Source: Rhynchopus euleeides (taxonomy: Eukaryota; Euglenozoa; Diplonemea; Diplonemida; Diplonemidae). From it: a stretch of 64,000 nucleotides of DNA. Below, one piece after another: positions 1-12,640 of the stretch. The DNA is taken from NCBI GenBank assembly GCA_963210315.1, contig OY723294.1, forward strand, positions 1,054,001-1,118,000. The letters run 5' to 3'. A program made the translations under genes and the position numbers. The notes beneath the pieces were generated by a model. That model saw nothing but the letters and a program-made list of their open reading frames with translations. It searched no databases and was not told where the DNA came from. How positions within the stretch are numbered: position 1 is the first letter of the stretch; every line of letters begins with the position of its first letter.

Positions 1-250
1 GCGTCCATTCGCGCACAAGCATACAGGGGTGATACAAAAGTTGAGAAGTTGATTCATGGCACTGATCGCTCCACGTGATGGTGAACCCCTCAGTGAAAGG
101 AGGCGAGTTCCACGCTGTAGGATCGAAGTCGGCAGGCGCTGCAAACTGGCGGTACAGTGGTTGATGTTGCAGATGATTCAGCGTATTGATGCTTTGTCGG
201 GGTGTTGCCGTGTTCACCCCACATCAGGTGATCCTCTCCTACACGTTAAC
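1..250. other. leader region before the first cold-shock gene
   Basis: No convincing gene is seen here. A short pyrimidine-containing stretch ends in an AG at 226-227, 23 nt before the ATG at 251, which would serve as a trans- or cis-splice acceptor. The reading frame that is open through this part has no recognisable protein content and is most likely non-coding. Confidence 0.4.
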
Positions 251-1188
251 ATGTCCCACCCGGGAAGCGTGAAGAGCTGGAGCGACGAAAAAGGGTTCGG
301 GTTCATCCTGCCCCAGAACGGCAGCCCCGATGTGTTCGTGCACAGGAATGTGATCGGGATGCAGAGCAGCCTGATCCCCGGGAAGGAGGTCCACTTCGAC
401 TTCAAGATCGAGAACGACAAGCCGCGGGCAACCGTGGTGACGGGCCCTGGTGTGCGTGGTGTTCCCACCGGCCCTGGTCGCCAGGTTGGTTGGATCAAGT
501 CGATCAACACGAAGAAGGGTTACGGCTTCATCTGTATGTCTTTGTCGTGTCTGTCGTGGGAAACACTTTTTATCACAATGGTTGTCAGGTGGACATGCCA
601 TGATAGGGGACATGGTAGGCGATTGCCGCCACCAGTCTCATGTACCTGCCTATCATACACCGCATGCATAGTGTCTTTCGTGCGAACATTGCTCGCCATC
701 ATCCGTAAGCCTGGCTTCCGTTTACGCCACCATGCGGGGGTGGTTTCCCTGTGCACCTTTCATCCCTCCACACCTCCACAGCTCCCGGGCAGGACGGGCA
801 GGGCCAGGACCTGTTTGTGCTTAACGCACAGGTGCACGGGTCCGTGAACCCGGGGACACGCGTGACGTACACCCTCGGCAGCAACCCGAAGACGAAGAAG
901 CCCTGGGCGGAGAACGTCTACCCCGAGCAGCAGGGTGGCGGTGGCGGTGGTGCGGGTGCCGGCGGCCCCGGCCCCGGCCCCGGCCCCGGCGCTGGCGTTG
1001 GCGGCCCCGTCTACGGCGGCGGTGTCGGTGGCGGCAACCCGGGCGGCTACGGCGGCGGTGCCGGCTACGGCGGTGGTGCTGGGATGGGCGGTGCGCCGGG
1101 TGGCTACGGTGGCGGCAACAACTGGCACGGCGGCGGTGGCGGTGGCGGCTACGGCTTCCCCGCCAACACCTTCCCCGGGAACTACTGA
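251..1188 (+). CDS. double cold-shock-domain RNA-binding protein with Gly-rich tail (paralogue 1)
   Basis: Exons 251-533 and 782-1188 give 229 residues. The intron (534-781, GTATGT...CACAG) falls after the first base of the codon following GYGFI. The first cold-shock domain (about residues 1-75) has KGFGFI and DVFVHR, the RNP1 and RNP2 nucleic-acid-binding motifs. The second (about 80-140) is completed only by splicing and reads KGYGFIS then DLFV. From about 143 the tail is Gly-rich with GGYGGG units, plus a Gly-Pro stretch missing from paralogue 2. Cold-shock domains bind single-stranded RNA or DNA, and Gly-rich tails often mediate RNA annealing or condensation, so a role as RNA chaperone or translational regulator is likely (inference). 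Exon 1 is almost identical in DNA to that of paralogue 2. The ATG at 251 is chosen because homology starts there and an AG lies 23 nt upstream. Confidence 0.88.
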
Positions 1189-1378
1189 TCTCTTCGCCTT
1201 GACCCCGCGGTTGGCTGGCGGGCAGACCCAGCCTATTGTGCCACACCACACCAACGCAGCCTCGACAGCGACCAAAACAGAACGAAGGAATCCCTCGCGA
1301 GCACCAGGCCCAGAACCCCCCCCCCCCCCCCACCCCTGATGAGTGTCTTCTTCGGGGGTAACAGCCCCGACAACCCAT

Positions 1379-1384
1379 AATAAA
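1379..1384 (+). terminator. possible polyadenylation hexamer AATAAA
   Basis: An AATAAA lies about 190 nt after the stop codon of the first cold-shock gene. If this organism uses spliced-leader processing, polyadenylation may instead be set by the next acceptor site, so this is only a candidate. Confidence 0.25.
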
Positions 1385-4255
1385 GACAAAACAGAACACA
1401 AGCCACAAGACATGAAGTCCGGTAAAGAAAAGGCGCTGCGATCTTGCTCCTTTAAACCCCCCCCTCCCCCCCTGCCCACCCGCCCCCTCTGTGTGTGTCT
1501 GTGAATGGGGGGCTGTGCGATTTCCCCCCTTCCCCCCCGAGGCTCTTCCCCCCTCCCCAAGTAATTTCCGAACAGAAAGACGGAAATATTCTCACATTTG
1601 CAGAGAAATATGTAGCTGGGATGTCGGTTCAGACAGGCATCCCAGATGCCAAAGTGGTTTGGTCATGTGTGTGTGTGCAGCAAAGACAGCGCCTGAAAAA
1701 GTTCTGCGGCAGCGAGGCGAGGGGCATGTCGAACGAGACACAGAGTTCAGGTGGCAAGGCGAATAGCTCAAGGAGTGATGAGAGAGGAAGAGTGTGCCAG
1801 ATGACGCTCCCTGTGTGGCTGTGGCCATTAGCGCAGTGACTTTTGGAGTGGCCATAGTTATTTCACAAGGAATGGCAGTGTATTCTATGGTGCGCTGCCT
1901 GTGTCTGTCTGTCGTGAAGCGGTTTCGTTTTCTTTTGGAAGAACACTTGAAATAAAGGGGGACAAATACAACAAAACAAAAAAAAACAGCAGAACGAACG
2001 GCTCATAGCACCGTTCTTTTTTTGCCTTCTGTTCTGCTCTGCCTTGGACATGACTCCGGATTTTTTTTTCTTTTTCTATCTTTTTCTCCCCCTCCCGGAC
2101 ATGTTTTTTTTTGTGTTTTCTTTTCTTCTTCCCGAAACGAAACCTCAAGAAATGCTGTCTTCCTGGCACACTTCCCTTGGCAAACATCATTTGCTTCCTT
2201 TTGATTTTTTTGCGATGGGGGGTGGGGTTGATCCTGACACATACACACAACGCATCTCTCTCCTCGAGCCTCCCGCACCACCCACACCTCTGGGTTGAGT
2301 TGTACGGGCCTCACTTTTACATGAGGGGGGTGATGCAGATTGGGATTATTTTTTGGAACCCAGTGTCTCCACCCCCAGCCTCTCTTCCGTGTGTTTGAGA
2401 TACACCTCGCATTTAGATTTATCAGCACGGTCGCCACCGCCGCTACATGCCCTTTCTTCCCCACGACACCCCCTCGCCGGTGCTTTCGTTCGAATGATTC
2501 TGCATACGCGCCCCCCCCCCCCCCCCAGAAACCCTCGTTCCGCCCGTTGTTATAGCTTTCAACGGACGCCGCTCCGCGCAGCTGGCCTGGAAACTGTGCC
2601 CCCCCCCCCCCGCCACCCCCCCCCCCCCCCAATTGCCCTGCATGTGTGTGCTGTATGCGCGGGAAGGCAAGGGGCTTCACTCATGCCTTCCCCTTTCCCA
2701 CCCCCCCGCCCCCCACCCTGTGCCTTCCTCTTGGCTTGCGCAGCAGCGCATCTTTTACAACACCAACGAAACCCCACGTGACCTGTGATAAGACTGATTT
2801 CTCTCGCTCCGCCTATTATCTAACCACATGCGAGTCCTGGCTTTGTGAGCAAGGACCGTGCCTATTTCTGAATGCTTGGGAACACCTGTGTGAGCTGACT
2901 GTGTGGAGGAGTGAGTTGGGTATCGCAGCGCAAAAAAAAAAATGAAATATTCCTTGGACCTCATGGAAAGTGTTGAGGTGCAACGCTCCGTCGAAAGGGC
3001 GTGGGAGGGGATGACTCTACCACAGCAGGGGGTTGAAACGATCGCAGCCATTCCACGATATTTTAAGGGGGGGGGATGACAGGACATGGTGGGTTGATGC
3101 AACAGCACAATGCAACCACAGCCCTCGCTGGGCGGTGGGATCTGGAGAGCAGCTCGTGAGTCGTGAGGGGGGCGCAGCTGCAATGCAAACGCCAAACTTT
3201 ACATCAACCCGGCTTCTCGAAGGCTTTCCGGAAGGCCGGCGGGAATTCCAAGTCCCGCGCAGGCCAGCCAGACCCCCTGCTTGACTGGGAGTTTCTGGTT
3301 TCTACCCTGAAGGGGAGAGCCCGATGGAGTTATTCTCCTGGACTCGGCAGGGGCACTGCCGTGCGGCAAAAAATAGAGGAGAGGGGAGGGGAGGGGGGGG
3401 GGTATTGGGGAGATGGGCTCTTCGTTCCGGTGTGCCCAAAGAAAGGTGCGTCGTGGTTGCGCTGCTCACCACCGTTCTTTTTAGGGATGAAAAAGACCAC
3501 CGAAACAAATGCGGAGAACCCTCTTCCCTGTTGAGACGATAAAAAATAATATGACGCCTGTCAAAGTAAAAAAAATCGGAGGGGGTTGTAGCGTGCTGCA
3601 TTGCTGAAGTGAAGTGTGGCCCACCTTCTGTGTGACTCTCGTGGATATCTCGGAGTGAGCCTCGGAAATCAGCCTGCTGGTTCATCGGGGCAATCGCTGG
3701 CGAGGTCGTGGGCTGTGCTCCCTGCCACTCCCGCACCTCAAGCCTGACTAGAGTTAAAATCTGCGTCTCCCGACAACAGGAAGGGGGTGGGGGAGATAAC
3801 AGTCGTCACCTGATTCTTCTGGCAGCGTCTCACAGGGTGTGGTGCTGCGAACAGGTCTGTCCGCAGGCATCTCCTCACCCGAAGGAAGACTCCTGTGTTC
3901 CTGTCTCCACACTGGTGGGTGGGTGAGGGGTTGCGTCTCAAAGGCACAGCCAACGGCGCTGCGCCAGCTGCAAGCCTCCTGCGCACATCGGGACAGCTCC
4001 CATGTCGCGCCAAATTCGGTGAAAGGGAAGATGCGACGACGCCTGAAAATACATTGCATACGCCTGTCGGAGTATAGAGACAGTTCCCACCCCTCCTGGC
4101 GAGAACGCCGGTGTTTTTTAGTATTTTGCTTTTCTGTTGATGTTTCTTCAGTGGAATTTTGTCGCAGTGTTCCGCACCGGGTTCGCCGTATGTCGTATGC
4201 AGCTGCGCACACAGACCTCCACAGACTTTTTTTCTTACCCCCCCCCCTTTTTTTT

Positions 4256-4259
4256 AGAG
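4256..4259 (+). promoter_or_regulatory. splice-acceptor-like polypyrimidine-AG directly before an ATG
   Basis: A C10/T8 pyrimidine tract ends in AGAG directly before the ATG at 4260, leaving a 5' UTR of 0 to 2 nt. A 5' UTR this short is hard to explain with an ordinary transcription start but fits addition of a spliced leader at this AG. A cis-intron in the leader is the alternative. Confidence 0.5.
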
Positions 4260-5245
4260 ATGGCCCACCCGGGGAGCGTGAAGAGCTGGAGCGACGAAAA
4301 AGGGTTCGGGTTCATCCTGCCCCAGAACGGCAGCCCTGATGTGTTCGTGCACAGGAATGTGATCGGGATGCAGAGCAGCCTGATCCCCGGGAAGGAGGTC
4401 CACTTCGACTTCAAGATCGAGAACGACAAGCCGCGGGCAACCGTGGTGACGGGCCCTGGTGTGCGTGGTGTTCCCACCGGCCCTGGGCGTCTGACGGGTG
4501 TGATCAAGTCGATCAACACGCAGAAGGGTTACGGCTTCATCTGTATGTGACGCCTTCATTATTTGCTTTCGGGATACACTTCAGCTTTTCGGGAATCGAC
4601 AGACCAATATTTGTGCGGGGTGGTTATATCTTGCACTGTTTGCTGTAGTTGTGTGACACGCCAGGCATCAAGAGACAGTACAGCTCGACTCCTTCGGGGT
4701 TGTAGGTGTAGCTGGTACAACAACTACTGATGTCTGTGCGAAAGGAGTTCAGAGCTGGTTCGCTGCCGGTTCTCTGATCACACTCTTGTGACACATCTTT
4801 CCGGCGAGCATTTTTGGTATTCCTCAAAGGCTGGCATTGGCATTGCTCTGATATTACACCTTGCATCCTGCACCTTTCATCCCTCCACACCTCCACAGCT
4901 CCCGGGCCGGACGGGCAGGGCCAGGACCTGTTTGTGCTTAACGCACAGGTGCACGGGTCCGTGAACCCGGGGACACGCGTGACGTACACCCTCGGCAGCA
5001 ACCCGAAGACGAAGAAGCCCTGGGCGGAGAACGTCTACCCCGAGCAGCAGGGTGGCGGTGGCGGTGGTGGCCCTGGTCTTGGCGGCGGTGTCGGTGGCGG
5101 CAACCCGGGCGGCTACGGCGGCGGTGCCGGCTACGGCGGTGGTGCTGGGATGGGCGGTGCGCCGGGTGGCTACGGTGGCGGCAACAACTGGCACGGCGGC
5201 GGTGGCGGTGGCGGCTACGGCTTCAACACCTTCCCCGGCTACTAG
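4260..5245 (+). CDS. double cold-shock-domain RNA-binding protein with Gly-rich tail (paralogue 2)
   Basis: Exons 4260-4542 and 4899-5245 give 209 residues. The intron (4543-4898) starts GTATGT and sits at exactly the codon position used in paralogue 1. Both cold-shock domains are intact (KGFGFI, DVFVHR; KGYGFIS, DLFV). The tail is Gly-rich with GGYGGG units and ends GFNTFPGY, but lacks the Gly-Pro stretch of paralogue 1. Exon sequence matches paralogue 1 almost base for base, as do the last 29 nt of the intron, while most of the intron and the upstream spacer do not. This pattern suggests a recent duplication or gene conversion confined to coding DNA. Likely role: RNA chaperone or mRNA-binding protein, inferred from the domains. 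Confidence 0.88.
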
Positions 5246-7706
5246 AGACTTGTCCGGGATGGAAGTGCAAGCTGGCCAGTCTTTCTAACTTCAACCGAAC
5301 TGCGGGCGCACACACCCTTGCCCGCACGTGAGCCTGCATCAGGTGATGCCCCCCCCCCCCCCCCCCAGGGACAGTTGCCCTGTCGTCGACGCCGCTGCCA
5401 GTTCAGCACTCCTGCTGGGAGTCACCCCGACAACCCAGGGCTGACGCATGGCCGCATCTCTATTGTGCCCCTTCTCCTCCCCATCTCCTAAACGCCTAAC
5501 CAGTCTCCTTTGGTCTACCGACAGCCCCCCCTTGTTCCCGCCTTTCCTGTAGTGTTGGTCAAAGGACCTATGACCCTCAGCACCCATTGATGCATACACA
5601 CCCAGTTCTGAAACGTTTTGTGCCACATATGTGGTTGTTTTGACTCCCAGGCTGTGGGGAGGGAGGCGGGGTTTTCCACCGGACGGCCACACCACGGGCC
5701 AAGCCAAGCCCCCAATCTCCCCCCGTGATGTTCGCCGTTTCTTCTTTTGTTTGTGTTAGAGAAAAACCCTTCGTATTTTTTTCTTCGCATTTAGACTGAC
5801 CGCTGCGATTGCCACGACGATTTTTTCCGGCAGCACTTGTGTGCAAGGCAACAGCCCTCCTCCTCTCCACTTGAGAGTGTTGGTAGCTGAAACGCCTGGG
5901 ATTGGACCCTGGAGCTCGGGGGAACAAATCAAGCCGTCTTGGAAATGCCCCTGTCTCTACAGGGGAGCACCCGGAAGATACTATTTTCCTTCGCCACGGT
6001 GTGTTCGTTTGATCCCAGTTATATGATGATGATGGAACCAAATGTTCGAGCCACGGCCTGCAATACAGCGCTGAGGAATTCAGATTGGGTTTCTTCAGTG
6101 CGAATTCAGTGCAAAATTATCCACTTTTCCGGACCATGCTTCTGGCTTTCTGATCCTGCACACTCAGTAAAACCGTGTTTTTTTTTAAACTTTTCTGTTT
6201 TTTTTCCAAGTGCAGTGCAGGGTCCCGAGATACGTTCGGCTCACTCCACCCCCCCCTACCCCCCCTAGCACGCACAATCCTCGCTCGTTTCCTCCAGAGC
6301 TCGTGGCTTTTACTTTTTAGTTTTTACTCTTTCAGTATATTATTAGAAAGCTCGGCAGAGCCGATGTTCGCGAAACAAAAGACCCCCCCACCCCACTACC
6401 TACCGGAAGGTTTCACAACGACTCCCCCACTCCCCCACTCTCATACCTCCCTCCCCGCCCCCCTTCGTGGGTGTCACGCTACACTACTTGCACGTCTTGA
6501 GAGCCGGCGTTCATCTTTCTTGACATACCTACACCAATACCCCGTCTATTCCCCCCCACTCCCCCCCATTATTGGGTGCCCGAGGGCATAGCGTTATTGA
6601 CGCATTGATCGGCCCAAGACAGGCCCAACAGGCGGAGGAGAAGAAGTGAATAACAACGTTAAACAGAGCGGTGCAGCGAAGCGCGCGAGGGGAGGGGGCA
6701 AGTGTCGGTGCCCTCCCCTACCCTCTCCCCCCCCCTACCCTCTTCCCCCGCCGCTCGGTTGCAGGCCTGAGTCGTGCAACCGTGGTGGTGAGGATTCAAT
6801 GCACTTCCCCCGGTGCAAAGCTGACGGAAACGATGTAAACCTGCCTCTCGAAAGAGGAGAGGGGCGCCGGCAGTGGTCCGGTGGTGGGGAAAAAAAATGC
6901 ACCACGAGGGGTGGGGGTGGGTCTGAGTGCCACCAAGTGGTGATGCCCGGTAAACATCCTCTCCCTTTTGGCGACTAAGGTGTCTGGCTGGAGGGCTGGG
7001 TCTGCGTCAGCGGGTCTGCCCGTGCATTCGTGGAAAAAATGAAGGAAAAAAACCTCCGTGACCACGGAGGGGGGAGCCGACGGGTGCAGGGAAATGCACC
7101 CCACACACGCTCCACGTCGCAGGGCCTCTGCGCAAAGGGCGCCAAGACAATTTCAGAGAAGCACTTCAGTGCCTTTTCGCCAAATCTGTCTTGTTCAGCC
7201 ACACAGTAACAGCCGTTGTTCCCGCCCCAACCAACTGCGCCCTGCTCTGTGTTGGCTTGGTGCGAAATCACCTCGATGCCATCTGACAGGTTTCTTGTGT
7301 CTGCAAAATAGCGGCGAGGCTTCGCCGTGCAGCTGCAGCGTTGTGGTGGGCATGGGTGGTGTGTGTGGTTGGGGGTGGTGGGTGGGGGGGGGGGGGAGAA
7401 AGGGAAGGAAGCTTGAACAGAAAATACGCAGAGCCAGGTGGGCAGCGGCAACAAACAACATTGCGTGCCCGCCATTATCTGGCTGCCGATGCCAGAAAAA
7501 AAACAATGCAGCGGTGGAGAGACGCCCTCCCCCCAGCCCCACCCCATCCCACCTCTGAGACATGCCGCTCCATTGCGCACACCCCTGTATTTTGTTGTGC
7601 TTGTCTCACGCAGCAATCGATCAGTTGGCGAGTCGTTCTGATGCCCATAGCCCCCGTATCAAACCCCCGTCCCCCGCAGGATACCGAGTCACACAGTCTC
7701 AGCACC
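5246..7706. other. spacer, no gene seen
   Basis: C runs near 5349 and C/T-rich stretches (6250-6570, 6700-6750) dominate. Open frames on both strands follow the base composition and show no domain. A pyrimidine-rich stretch ending CCCCCGCAG at 7671-7679 lies 27 nt before the next start codon and is a likely splice acceptor. Confidence 0.5.
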
Positions 7707-8591
7707 ATGACGCACGTCGGGACCGTCAAGAGCTGGAGCGATGACAAGGGGTTCGGGTTCATCCTGCCCCAGAACGGTGGTGGTGACGTGTTCGTGCACA
7801 GGAAGGTGCAGGGCATGGGGATGCAGACCTCCCTGATCCCCGGGAAGCGTGTGCAGTACGAGTTCACCATTGAGAAGGACAAGCCGAAGGCGACCCTGGT
7901 GCAGGGCGAGGGTGTGCAGAAGCGCAACATCCAGTCCCACATGCCCACGGCAGGCCGGCAAATCGGGATTGTGAAGAACTGGAGCCAGGAGAAGGGTTAC
8001 GGCTTCATCTGTATGTTACCTGTTTGGGGGTTGAGATTGAACCACGCCACCACTTTTGTGATCAATATTATGAAAAACGACATTCATAATGTTCACAACG
8101 AATATATTGTAGCGGCAGATCTTTTAAAGCGTGTGCTGACGTCAAATCGGGGTGATGCAGAAAGTAACACGGGAATATCCCACACACAAGCCCGTCGTTA
8201 GTCCTCTGAAAGGGCCTTCGCTTCACACAGAGAAACGATAAGACTCATGAGACATTCTGTTTTGAGTGTGTTTGCTTTGCGACATGAACACACGCCACCA
8301 CCACACGACACACCACCCCCTACAGCCCCCGCCTACGACACCACGTCTGGCGACCTGTTCTTCCTCAGCAACCAGGTGACCGGTGTCATGATCCCCGGGC
8401 AGCGCGTGTCCTACCAGGTGGGCGTGAACCCCAAGACCCAGAAGCCCTGGGCCGAGAGCATTGTGCCCGAGATGATCCCCAACCCCTACGCCTACGACCC
8501 GGCCGTCGCGGCTGCGGCAGCAGGTTTCGCGGGCTACTGGCCCCAGGCACCCGCGACCTACAGCGGCCTTCCCGGCACCTTCGGGTACTGA
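7707..8591 (+). CDS. double cold-shock-domain protein with short Ala/Pro/Tyr tail (paralogue 3)
   Basis: Exons 7707-8010 and 8326-8591 give 189 residues. The intron (8011-8325, GTATGT...CTACAG) is at the same codon and phase as in the other two copies. Domain 1 (about residues 1-70) has KGFGFI and DVFVHR. A linker about 7 residues longer than in the sisters follows, then domain 2 with KGYGFIS and DLFF. The tail is short and Ala/Tyr/Pro-rich rather than Gly-rich. The protein is clearly homologous but diverged, so this is an older duplicate not homogenised with the other two. A Gly-rich tail is therefore not essential to the family, and this member may differ in partners or RNA targets (inference). 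A CCCCCGCAG acceptor lies 27 nt before the ATG. Confidence 0.87.
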
Positions 8592-9150
8592 GAACCGTGG
8601 TGATGAGCCGTGACGAGCCCCCCGTGGAGGGGGGGTTTCCCCCCCTCCCCCCTCCTCACCTGTGCCACCCTCCGTGGGTGTCACACATCGGATCATGCGA
8701 CCTGAATATGGCTTTGGTTTGATTCGTCCCCCCCCCCAACACACACACACACACAAACACATCTCCCCTTCCCCTTCCCCATTCCCCCCCACACACACAA
8801 ATTGTCTTGAGCCTTGAAGCGGGCGAAAGACAATCCGGTTGGCGTGCATGTGTTGCAGAAAGTAGTCCAGGAGTGGGGTGGGGGTGGTAGACCCGTGAGA
8901 GAAAGCGAAGAGAGGGAGGGAGGGGGGGGGGAGGTGGTGACGTGTGGCGAGGGCTGGAGTGGCGGCGTGTTTTTTGTTGATGTGCTGGTGTGGCGGGGGG
9001 GTGGAGCGGGGGGGGGGGTGTCAAGGTGGCAAAGGCAGGGGTGCAGGGGGGGGGGGACCCAGCCCCTCCCGCGGCCATGAGCAGACATGGGTAAACCTTG
9101 GCGGTTGGGGTGAACTTTGCGAGAATACGGGATGGTGTGGTGTGGTGAGG

Positions 9151-9184
9151 GCGGTGGTGGTGGTGGTGGTGGTGGTGGTGGTGG
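9151..9184. repeat. GGT trinucleotide microsatellite
   Basis: About ten consecutive GGT units lie in a G-rich stretch of spacer. It encodes nothing convincing. Confidence 0.85.
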
Positions 9185-12100
9185 CGGGTCCAGAAGTCTG
9201 CAAACCCCTCTCGCAGATTTGCAGGTTTTGTCTTTTTGTTGCATCTTTTTTTTTGTTAAAATTTTGCATCTTTTTTTTGAGTTCTTTTTTTTGTTTTGTT
9301 TTGTGCGGTTTGAGAACATTTCAGACTTTTCAGTCTTCAAAAAATATGCCAGGCCGGACCACCCCCTACACCCCCCCCCCCCCCTCCCCCTCCCACACCC
9401 TCCACCTACCACCACCCCACCCCACCCCACCCCACCAACCGTTTCCCGTTTGCACCACCCCGATGCCTCCTTCCGCCGAGGTTGCGAGTTGTGGGAGTGG
9501 GACGTTGCGACATATCGAATGTGATCCCTAACCGCTCCCCCACCCCCCCCCCTCTCCTCGTAACAGCACCGAAGCTTACAAAAAGGAGGTGCTGGAGGCA
9601 CAGCCCTTTTCACACCGACCAAATTTTCACCGCCGTCTTGACGAACCGACGCCTCTGCCCACCACCCTCTTGTCTCGGGCACCACCTGCAATTTTTTTGC
9701 GGCGGAACAAGGGATAGCGTTACACCCTCCCTCCCCGCTCTTCTTTGCCTACGCTGCACCCACCTCCCCTCTCCCTTTCCTCTTGCCGGATAGAGGGGGG
9801 GTGGGGAGACGGCAGCTCCCGGGCACTGTGGCTGCCCAGAGAGAAAAGGGGAAAGAAGAAGCTGATTTGCCAGCAAAACAGGGCGGTATTTTATAGCTTG
9901 GTGACAAAGGAAATTGTTTGGCCCGCACATACACAAAAAATTATATGACAGCATGTGGCCTGGGAGGAACACGGTGTATGTGAAGACGGGGAGTTTTATG
10001 TTAACCCTTTTCTCTAAGAACCCCAACGTGGTATTGATTTGAGGGTGGGGGGGGGGCAAACGGAAGAAGGAGGGGAAGGGAAAGGGCTGTGCGGTATGCA
10101 TCGCGACCACCTCCCCTCCGCGCTGTGTTGAGTCAGGCCAGGGTGGAGGTGATTGACACTTTCTTAAAATCGTGTCTCCTTCAGCCAGCGTCTCGCGCAG
10201 ACCAGGGATTGTCTTGAAGGAAACGGAAGCGAAGAAAAGGGGGGTGGGGGGGGGGGGGCGAGTGTGTACATCGGGCAGGTCGATTCTTGTGTGAATACCG
10301 TGTGTATATACCCAGGGGAGGTGAAGAGCGTAGTGCTTACCCCCTCTCTCCCCCCTTCCCCCCCTCATTCGGCTCTCTCTGCACTGGTCTGTGTTGTTCA
10401 GAGGGGAGAGTGGTGTATTTTTTCACTTCGCTCCCTTCATTTTTTGAAGGGAATGGGGTCAGAGTGTCTTCGCATCGCAAGGCAGGTTTTTTTGGGGGGG
10501 GGGGGCGGGGGAGGTGAAGAGAACGGTGGAGTGGTGTCGGGGGACTCTGCAGGCAGCAGCTCCGCAGTTGAGCTCTGAGTTTTGGAAAACTGTGCCTGGC
10601 AGACTGGAGCGCTTTGGATGTCGTGTAAGTTAGGCAGATGCAAGAACATGGAACTTAGCAAACCAAAAACCAACGACCTTTTTTTTGACTACCAAGGAGG
10701 AGACGCACGGACAGCGGGAAAGCCCACAATGCGGTAGGTTGCCCAAAGGCTTTACCGCTGTACAACGCGATCAGAATAAAAAATCGAAAAAGAAAAAGTA
10801 GTGTCCCAAAAACACACCTCACGTGTACGATCGATTGGCCAAAGGCATATGGTCGAGCTCATTTGTTGACCAAACTGCCTGCGGTCACCAGCGCAGGATC
10901 GCATCTCAAGCCACGTGCTAAGCACAGGATCTCGGCAGGGCATTGCAGAAGGTCATGGTGCCCGCCTGTGTTTTTTCTCAGAGCTATTTCTTGGCGTTTG
11001 GGCGTTTTGTGTTTATTTTGGATTTCTGTTGCTGTCTTGGTGTTTTCTTTTCCTTTTTTGGGCGTTTTATACTTTTTCTCTATTCGTTGGAACTACTTGG
11101 CTTCTTTGGTTTTCTGGGCTTTCTGGGCTTTTTTAACTTTCATTTTCTTGCTCCGTTTTTTCTCTTTGGTTCTCTTTGTGTTCTTACGTAGTTCCAGCGC
11201 ATGAGCTTGCCTCCGTATTGTGTTTTCAATACGAAACCATGAACAGAACCCACGATGTCGCTTGCTTCCGCCCCGGGGTCGCATCACTCGAGGAAGTCCG
11301 AGGGTATGTGGACGTCAGCAACCACGATCATCAGCCCGGAGTGTGTGTACAGAGAGGGACAGATTCTCAAAACAACAGCAAGTTCCTGTTCCGAGTACGC
11401 GTGGCTGGTTGACTTCCTTCATGATTCGATGGTAAATGGAAGTGATCGAAGTCAGTGTCTCTGTGACATCTACTGTGGTGGCGCAGTGGCTGTGACGTGG
11501 TCTGGCTGATTATGCCACCTCCTCTGTCAGCACAGTCGTACACGAGCATAGATGTGTAGTGGTGCTTTCGCGAGGCACTTCGGGCTTTAGCGAGCTGTTA
11601 CACCCTCTGTCTCCCATGCCCCGAGTATCAGGAGCTCAGAGAACACCCGCTTGTGCTAAAGGCCTGTAGCCAAACAACGAACGATGCACATTGAATACGG
11701 CAGCATTTTCTCTTCCTTATGGTTGGTTTTCCTCTCGTTTAACGTTTTCTTTTTGAATTTTTGCGCTTTTCCTGATCGAGAAATGAACAGGAAAAAAATG
11801 CAACGGAGAAGTAAGGTACAATGAGCGGGCGACAAACGAATTCAGGAGCAGCACGCTAACACCAGAAGCAGGCAGGGGATGTGATGGGCATTTTCCATGC
11901 CACAGCTGGACCCCCATTGTCTTCAGTGCATTAACAAGGGGATGACTCATACAGATTCGAGCCTTTATTGTCGGCTTCAAAACATGCTATGAGAAAGGGA
12001 GAGAGAGAGAGAGTTCTTCCAGAGCAAACACGTTTTTGGCGGGGATCTGCCTGGCAAAAAGAAACTCACCGGCTTTGTCGTTACAAATGCTCTCTTTTTC

Positions 12101-12546
12101 CGAACACCGCTCATTTTCCCCCCGATGAAAATAACCCCACCCCCCTTCACTTCAGCATTTTGCAGACTATCCACTATTCTTCCCCGTTGCCTGTGACCAC
12201 CCCTACCCCCCTTCCAAGGGCACACATTGCAAGAGGGTGTTGGGAGAACTGCCTTACCTTCACTCTTGACAATTGAACCCCCCACACCCCCTTCCAGGAG
12301 GAGAAAAGAGAAGGGCTTTTGGCACTCTTGTGCCGAGAGTTCTGCCATCTCCTTTTACCCAGCTGCCTGCACAGCTCGTGATAGCACCACCAGTAACATA
12401 GGAAGTGTGGCGTGGTGCTCCGATCCAAAGAAATGAAAAAACCAATGGAGAGATACGGGATGTGTGGGGGTGGGAGGGCAGGTGTGTGGGGGGAGGGGGG
12501 TTGCGGGTGGGGAAGGGGTCCGGGTGTGGGTTGGCAAAGCACAGTG

Positions 12547-12640
12547 ATTTTCCCCCGTGGCGAAAAAATAAAATTTCGCAAAAAAAAAAAATCTCTGGAA
12601 AAATCGTCCGGCAAAAAAAGTTTTTTCGCCACGGGGGTTT
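12547..12640. repeat. imperfect hairpin with 17-bp arms
   Basis: The arm CCCCCGTGGCGAAAAAA near 12551 is matched by its reverse complement ending near 12641. Together with the GC-rich units just downstream, this may be the subterminal region of an uncharacterised mobile element. Confidence 0.5.

Larger units (their letters stand above)
1189..4259. other. spacer, homopolymer-rich, no gene seen
   Basis: This 3-kb spacer has long C runs (about 1316, 2511, 2601), T-rich tracts near 2060-2130 and an A run near 2931. AATAAA occurs at 1379-1384 and 1951-1956 and could act in 3' end formation. Open frames here are Pro-, Gly- or Phe-rich translations of low-complexity DNA without recognisable domains. 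The spacer ends in a C/T tract leading to the acceptor of the next gene. Confidence 0.5.

Noticed and set aside
760..1560. Long minus-strand ORFs over the Gly-rich tails (also 821-1408, 4877-5194)
   Set aside because: They are reverse-strand shadows of GC-rich GGY repeats; they are Ala/Arg/Pro-rich, without domains, and the plus strand has a clear spliced gene.
2003..2680. Poly-Lys and poly-Gly ORFs near homopolymers
   Set aside because: They result from T/A and C/G runs in the spacer.
8693..9691. 332-residue minus-strand ORF in the spacer
   Set aside because: Mostly translated poly-C/G and GT microsatellite (His/Pro and Gly runs); not a believable protein.
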